Shown: positions 60,274-64,000 of the stretch, piece after piece
How the letters are laid out: the number at the start of each line of letters is the position of its first letter
How positions within the stretch are numbered: the first letter of the stretch is position 1
From: an uncultured Eggerthellaceae bacterium
GTDB lineage: Bacteria; Actinomycetota; Coriobacteriia; Coriobacteriales; Eggerthellaceae
Assembly (NCBI GenBank): GCA_949840905.1
Contig: CATKXW010000011.1
Coordinates: forward strand, 1-64,000
DNA: 64,000 nt
Direction: 5' to 3'
The notes under the pieces: generated by a model
The model's database searches: none
Told to the model about the DNA's origin: nothing
The model's input: only the letters and a program-made list of their open reading frames with translations
Position numbers and translations under genes: made by a program

Positions 60274-60412
60274 AGCAAGCAAGAGGTTTCATCCCTCCTC
60301 CTCTTCCTCGAGCTTGCCTGCTTTCCTTTTCAAAGCAGATGGCACCCGAAAGGGTGCCCCATCCCCTCTTACGCCCCCGCTGGGTCCCCACCCACGGGGG
60401 CGCCTTTTCTTC
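60274..60412 (+). ncRNA. Predicted structured small RNA with CU-rich loop
   Basis: No coding frame with a ribosome site is present. Reading plus strand, four hairpins follow the promoter. The first has a 12-bp stem (60275-60286 with 60300-60317, six-base bulge) and a 13-base loop containing TCCCTCCT. The second is a 7-bp stem (60318-60338). The third pairs GGCACCC and GGGTGCC around a GAAA tetraloop. The last is the terminator. The CU-rich loop is complementary to Shine-Dalgarno sequence, suggesting translational repression of mRNAs. Hairpin polarity (GNRA loop, terminal U-run) supports the plus strand. I do not recognise a known RNA family. Confidence 0.5.
60372..60411 (+). terminator. Terminator at the end of the small RNA
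   Basis: CGCCCCCG pairs with CGGGGGCG, with an inner TGGGT/ACCCA stem and CCCC loop, followed by CCTTTTCTTCT. The U-run exists only on the plus strand, so it does not serve the minus-strand symporter gene. Confidence 0.8.
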
Positions 60413-60456
60413 TCACCTTCGAGCAGGCAGCGCGCACGCGCATTGCAACGCCGACC

Positions 60457-61878
60457 TCAGGTGTGCTTGGGGAACTCCCCTTGCTCGCCTATCTCCACCG
60501 GATCGCCGTGAGAGGTGAAGTCGCTGTAGCCCACCGGCTCCGATATCTCCGGAAGCTCCTCCTCGTCCACCAGCGAGTAGTCGTTGCTCTTGAACACGCC
60601 CACATCCAGCATGCCGGTCAGCTTGGCCATGCACATGGTCACCACTGCGTCTCCGGTGATGTTCACGGCCGTGCGGCCCATATCCAGCAGACGGTCGATG
60701 CCCATGATCATGGCGATGCCCTCGGCCGGAAGCCCCACCGACTCGAACACCATGGCTAACATGATGGTGCCCACCCCCGGCACCCCAGCCGTGCCGATGG
60801 AAGCCGACACCGCCGTTATGAGCACCGTGAGCAGCGCTGTGGCCGGCAGGTCGATGCCGAAGGCCTGGGCGACGAATATCACCGCCGCCCCTTGCATGAT
60901 GGCGGTGCCGTCCATGTTGATGGTGGCACCGAGCGGAATGGTGAACGACGCGATGCGCGCATCCACGCCGCACTTCTCCTCCAACGTCTCCATGTTGAGC
61001 GGGATGGTGGCGTTCGAGGAGCTGGTCGAGAACGCGAACAGCATCACCGGGAACATCTTGCGCAGGAAATGGAACGGGTTGAGCCGGGTGAAGAGGAACA
61101 GGATGACCATGTACACCACCAACAGCTGCACGAACAGACCCAGATACACCGTGCCGATGAACTTCACCATGGGCAGCATGCCCTCGATGCCCAGATTGGC
61201 GAACGTGCGCGCTATCAGGCAGAAGATGCCCACCGGTGCCACCCGCAAGATGACGCCGATCAAATGCATCATGATAGCGTTGAACTGGATGAAGAAGCGG
61301 TTGACCGTGCCCACCTTCTCGCCCAACCTTCCCAGCACGAAGCCGAGGACCAGTGCGAAGAAGATGATCTGGAGCATGGTAGCCGAGGTCATGGCCGCGA
61401 AGATGTTGGTGGGCACGATGTTGATGAGCATCTCGGCGACGGTCTGGTCGGTGGTGGTGACCGACGGCTCCACCGAGACCACCTTCGTCATGTCCAGGCC
61501 CACGCCCGGCATGGTGAGCTTCGCCAACCCGATGGCCACCAAGATGGCCACCGCCGTGGTGCACAGGTACATGAGGATGGTGCCCATGCCCACCTTGCCC
61601 AACAGCTTCGGGTCGCTCATCGATGCCGCGCCGCACACGATGGAGCAGAACACGAGGGGCACTACCAGCATCTGCATGAGGCGGATGAACCATTGCCCCA
61701 GCACGTAGAAGACGCCCTCTATCACGAGCTCGTCCGCAGGAGAGCCGGCGGGCACCGCCACCGAGCACAACAGGCCCACCACCACACCGGCGATGAGCGC
61801 TCCGAGGATCCATGTGGTGAGCGATGTGCTCTTGCCCGGCTCCTTCTTGGAGCCGACAGCTCTTTCAGCTCCGGTCAT
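60457..61878 (-). CDS. Dicarboxylate/amino acid:cation symporter (DAACS family)
   Basis: 473-aa membrane transporter of the GltP/DctA/SstT type. The serine-rich hairpin motif FSTSSSNATIP, the NMDGTA motif and the C-terminal DRLLDMGRTAVNITGD are present, with about eight helices. The substrate is probably glutamate, aspartate or a C4-dicarboxylate, driven by sodium or protons. The GGAAGGA site supports ATG 61878. It is followed by the small-RNA locus on the opposite strand. Confidence 0.92.
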   Translation of the reverse strand: MTGAERAVGSKKEPGKSTSLTTWILGALIAGVVVGLLCSVAVPAGSPADELVIEGVFYVLGQWFIRLMQMLVVPLVFCSIVCGAASMSDPKLLGKVGMGTILMYLCTTAVAILVAIGLAKLTMPGVGLDMTKVVSVEPSVTTTDQTVAEMLINIVPTNIFAAMTSATMLQIIFFALVLGFVLGRLGEKVGTVNRFFIQFNAIMMHLIGVILRVAPVGIFCLIARTFANLGIEGMLPMVKFIGTVYLGLFVQLLVVYMVILFLFTRLNPFHFLRKMFPVMLFAFSTSSSNATIPLNMETLEEKCGVDARIASFTIPLGATINMDGTAIMQGAAVIFVAQAFGIDLPATALLTVLITAVSASIGTAGVPGVGTIMLAMVFESVGLPAEGIAMIMGIDRLLDMGRTAVNITGDAVVTMCMAKLTGMLDVGVFKSNDYSLVDEEELPEISEPVGYSDFTSHGDPVEIGEQGEFPKHT

Positions 61879-62042
61879 AGACGATCCTTCCCTCTTCCTT
61901 CCCCATGTTGTCGAGTATAGAGCATCATCGGCCCCTAACGGGCCGAGACGGGCCTCCCCCATCGCGCCGAAACCTGCTATGCTCTCTGGTCTGTATCTCA
62001 TAGAACAGCTCGGCGGACGAGCACCGTCGCAAAGGAGGCCCC

Positions 62043-62582
62043 ATGACCATACGAGCGGCCCTGCCCGATGAGGCCTCAGCGGTATACGAGGTCATCAGCC
62101 AAGGAAGAGCCCGCCTGGCGGCCCTCGACATCGACCAATGGCAAGGAGGACGGCCCGACCTCGCCCTGATAAGGAGCGATATCGCCGCAGGATGCTGCCG
62201 CATCGCAATGGAAGAGGGGCGCATCGCCGCCACCATGGCGCTGTTCACCAACGGCGAGCCGAGCTACGATCAGCTGGCGGATGGAAAATGGCTCACAACC
62301 TCCCATTCCTCACGACCCACCTATGCATGCGTCCATCGCGTTGCGGTGGCCGATCGCGCTCTGGGTCGCGGGTTCGCGAAGCGGATGCTCCTCTTCGCTG
62401 AAGAGGAGGCCCGTGAACGGGGGCGTGTCAGCGTGCGCATCGACACGCACCCGGGAAACGCTCCCATGCGCGCCCTTCTCGCCCGTTGCGGCTATGAGGA
62501 ATGCGGCCTCATCCTTCTCGATGAGTCCTTCGGCGAGGCTACCCGCGAGCGCATCGCTCTCGAGAAGCTGGTCGCACGCTAG
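62043..62582 (+). CDS. GNAT family N-acetyltransferase
   Basis: 179 aa. The acetyl-CoA-binding motif A is recognisable in VHRVAVADRALGRGFAKRML, and the C-terminal part (HPGNAPMRALLARCGYEECG) is typical of RimI-like GNAT enzymes. The acceptor is unknown. AAAGGAGG precedes the ATG. Its stop lies nine bases from the convergent nth gene. Confidence 0.9.
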   Translation: MTIRAALPDEASAVYEVISQGRARLAALDIDQWQGGRPDLALIRSDIAAGCCRIAMEEGRIAATMALFTNGEPSYDQLADGKWLTTSHSSRPTYACVHRVAVADRALGRGFAKRMLLFAEEEARERGRVSVRIDTHPGNAPMRALLARCGYEECGLILLDESFGEATRERIALEKLVAR

Positions 62583-62591
62583 CCATCGCTC

Positions 62592-63251
62592 TCAGCAGGC
62601 GCCGCAGCTCGGGCACAGATCGCTGATGAAGCACTCGCCGCATAGCGGGCTGCGAGCGCGGCAGAGGTCGCGGCCGAAATGCACCCACTGATGGTTGATA
62701 TAGAGCCACTGATCGCGCGGATACACCTTTAACAGGATGGCCTCGGTCTTCTCCGGCGTGTTCGCCGAGGGGCCGGCCAGCTTCAACCGATGGGCGATGC
62801 GGTACACATGGGTATCGACCGCGATGCCTTGAGGGTCGCGATAGGCTTCGCACATCACGCAGTTCGCGGTCTTGCGACCCACGCCCGGCAGCTTCTGCAG
62901 CTCATCCACATCCCGCGGCATCGCGCCGCCGAACTCGCTACACACAGTGCGCGCAAGAGCCACCAGGTTCTTCGCCTTGTTGCGGTAAAATCCCAAAGGA
63001 TGGATGATCTCCTCGACCTCTTCCACCCGAGCGCTCGCCATGGCCTGCGCCGTGCCGAAGCGGTCGAACAGCACGGGCGTCACCTTGTTCACTGCCGCAT
63101 CGGTGCACTGCGCCGACAGCACCACCGCGCAGGTGAGCGTGAAGGGGTCCTCGTAGTCGAGAGAGCAGGCGCCCTCGCCGTAATGGGCGAACATGCGCTC
63201 CTCGATGGCCGCCGCTCGCTCCTTCTTCGCTGCTAGGCTCTCCCGTGCCAT
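62592..63251 (-). CDS. nth: Endonuclease III
   Basis: 219-aa DNA glycosylase/AP lyase for oxidised pyrimidines. The helix-hairpin-helix LPGVGRKTAN contains the catalytic Lys, and VDTHV carries the catalytic Asp. The C-terminal 4Fe-4S cluster has Cys spacing C-X6-C-X2-C-X5-C (CRARSPLCGECF...C). The start at 63251 is preceded by a divergent promoter region. Confidence 0.96.
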   Translation of the reverse strand: MARESLAAKKERAAAIEERMFAHYGEGACSLDYEDPFTLTCAVVLSAQCTDAAVNKVTPVLFDRFGTAQAMASARVEEVEEIIHPLGFYRNKAKNLVALARTVCSEFGGAMPRDVDELQKLPGVGRKTANCVMCEAYRDPQGIAVDTHVYRIAHRLKLAGPSANTPEKTEAILLKVYPRDQWLYINHQWVHFGRDLCRARSPLCGECFISDLCPSCGAC

Positions 63252-63300
63252 GGTGTCTCGCTTTCCGCGACTCAGCTCGCCGCACCGGTTTGCGTACCTT

Positions 63301-63306
63301 TATAAT
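63301..63306 (+). promoter_or_regulatory. TATAAT -10 element toward galU
   Basis: A perfect TATAAT lies 93 bases before galU. Its -35 region is weak. It overlaps the -10 of the divergent nth promoter, so the two could compete for polymerase. Confidence 0.5.
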
Positions 63307-63329
63307 ACCTTGCAGAGCATCGAGCGCAA
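63302..63329 (-). promoter_or_regulatory. Promoter toward nth
   Basis: On the minus strand TTGCGC (63324-63329), a 16-base spacer and TATTAT (63302-63307) precede nth by about 50 bases. Confidence 0.5.
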
Positions 63330-63398
63330 CCGCCCGGCACCGTGGCGCGCGGTCGAGCGCACCCCCGTTTCCCGAAAGCGAAGGAAGGCGATCTTTTC

Positions 63399-64000
63399 AT
63401 GAAGGCTCTCATCCCTGCAGCCGGTCTCGGCACGCGATTCTTGCCCGCGACGAAAGCCCTGCCGAAGGAGATGCTGTTGGTAGTGGACCGCCCGGCCATC
63501 CAATACGTGGTGGAAGAGGGCCTCGCTTCCGGGGCCGATGAGGTGGTCATCATCAACAGTCATGAGAAGAAGGCCATCGAGGATCATTTCACCCCCGATC
63601 CCGCCTTCGTCGCGCTGCTGCGCGAGCGCGGCAAGGACACCTACGCCGATGCCGTGGAGTACGTGGGGAACCTGAACGTGAGCTATGTGTACCAAGACGA
63701 GGCCTTGGGCCTGGGCCACGCGGTGCGCTGTGCTGCTGAGAAGACCGGCGATGAGCCGTTCTACGTGCTGTTGGGCGATGTGCTGGTGCCGGATAACGAG
63801 ATGCTGCCAGCCATGCAGGCCGTCTCCGACGCCCATGGCGGTGCCAGCGTGATCGCGGTCATGCCAGTGCCCGACGAAGAGGTGAGCCGCTTTGGCGTCA
63901 TCGCCGGCTCCGAGGTGGGGCCGGGCGTATGGAAAGTGGACTCCCTGGTGGAGAAGCCAGCCGTGGAGGATGCGCCCACGAACCTGGCCGTGTTCGGCCG
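63399..64000 (+). CDS. galU: UTP-glucose-1-phosphate uridylyltransferase (partial, runs off right edge)
   Basis: The first 200 codons are visible. The nucleotidyltransferase signature LIPAAGLGTRFLPATKALPKEM is present, followed by LGLGHAVRCA and LLGDVLV with the metal Asp. GalU makes UDP-glucose from UTP and glucose-1-phosphate for envelope polysaccharides. AAGGAAGG precedes the ATG at 63399. The frame remains open to the edge. UDP-glucose can be epimerised to UDP-galactose, the substrate of Glf in this window. Confidence 0.95.
   Translation, partial: MKALIPAAGLGTRFLPATKALPKEMLLVVDRPAIQYVVEEGLASGADEVVIINSHEKKAIEDHFTPDPAFVALLRERGKDTYADAVEYVGNLNVSYVYQDEALGLGHAVRCAAEKTGDEPFYVLLGDVLVPDNEMLPAMQAVSDAHGGASVIAVMPVPDEEVSRFGVIAGSEVGPGVWKVDSLVEKPAVEDAPTNLAVFG

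Overview
This 64 kb window is high-GC chromosomal DNA from a Gram-positive bacterium. It most resembles the Coriobacteriia (an Eggerthellaceae-type gut or oral actinobacterium). The evidence is the base composition, GGAGG-type ribosome sites, an alaS-ruvX-mltG-aro run typical of Actinobacteriota, large SpaA/VaFE-like and InlB-repeat surface proteins, and a beta' subunit with an actinobacterial-type acidic insertion. The genus cannot be fixed from the sequence alone. Most genes are housekeeping and lie on the minus strand. I saw no prophage, insertion sequence, CRISPR array, rRNA or tRNA.

Layout from left to right. 1-2321: 5' part of a large surface protein (minus strand, running off the left edge) with BspA-like leucine-rich segments and InlB-type repeats. 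2322-4160: gene-poor, with a thioesterase, a 45-aa acidic small protein and hairpins. 4161-10377: glutaminase (plus), then leuA, serA and serC (minus), a rubredoxin (plus) and a TSCPD protein. 10550-12229: amtB-glnK. 12477-22453: rpoB-rpoC followed by hisE and glmM, with a clear sigma-70 promoter before rpoB. 22574-23683: a site-2 protease. 24149-26557: a sortase-anchored SpaA/VaFE-type protein. 27094-28800: an MFS carrier with different codon usage. 29200-34908: rpsP-khpA-rimM-trmD-lepB-glyQ-glyS. 35045-35929: a RhaD-like aldolase. 36277-38553: a Kv-type potassium channel and a ClC protein. 38468-41970: a two-component system divergent from an anchored C39-like peptidase. 42146-45974: envelope genes (uppP, glf, a DUF2064 protein). 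46071-56432: alaS-ruvX-mltG-yqeG-aroECKBQ-pepP. 56551-60145: an AI-2E family permease, a DUF948 protein and rarA. 60274-60412: a predicted structured small RNA. 60457-64000: a dicarboxylate/amino acid symporter, a GNAT enzyme, nth and the start of galU.

Several functions connect. AroB, AroQ, AroE, AroK and AroC cover most of the shikimate pathway in one transcription unit. GlsA, AmtB and GlnK handle glutamine and ammonium. SerA/SerC and LeuA are amino-acid biosynthesis. GalU, Glf and UppP feed cell-envelope sugar polymers.

The strongest unexplained signals are four. (1) A plus-strand small-RNA candidate at 60274-60412, with four predicted hairpins, an exposed CU-rich anti-Shine-Dalgarno loop and a terminator. 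(2) Helically phased TTAAGG-type repeats shared between its upstream region and the promoter region of the two-component system. (3) A C-terminal extension of RpoC containing an alpha-CTD-like helix-hairpin-helix module. (4) A site-2 protease with a winged-helix-like segment where a PDZ domain is usual.
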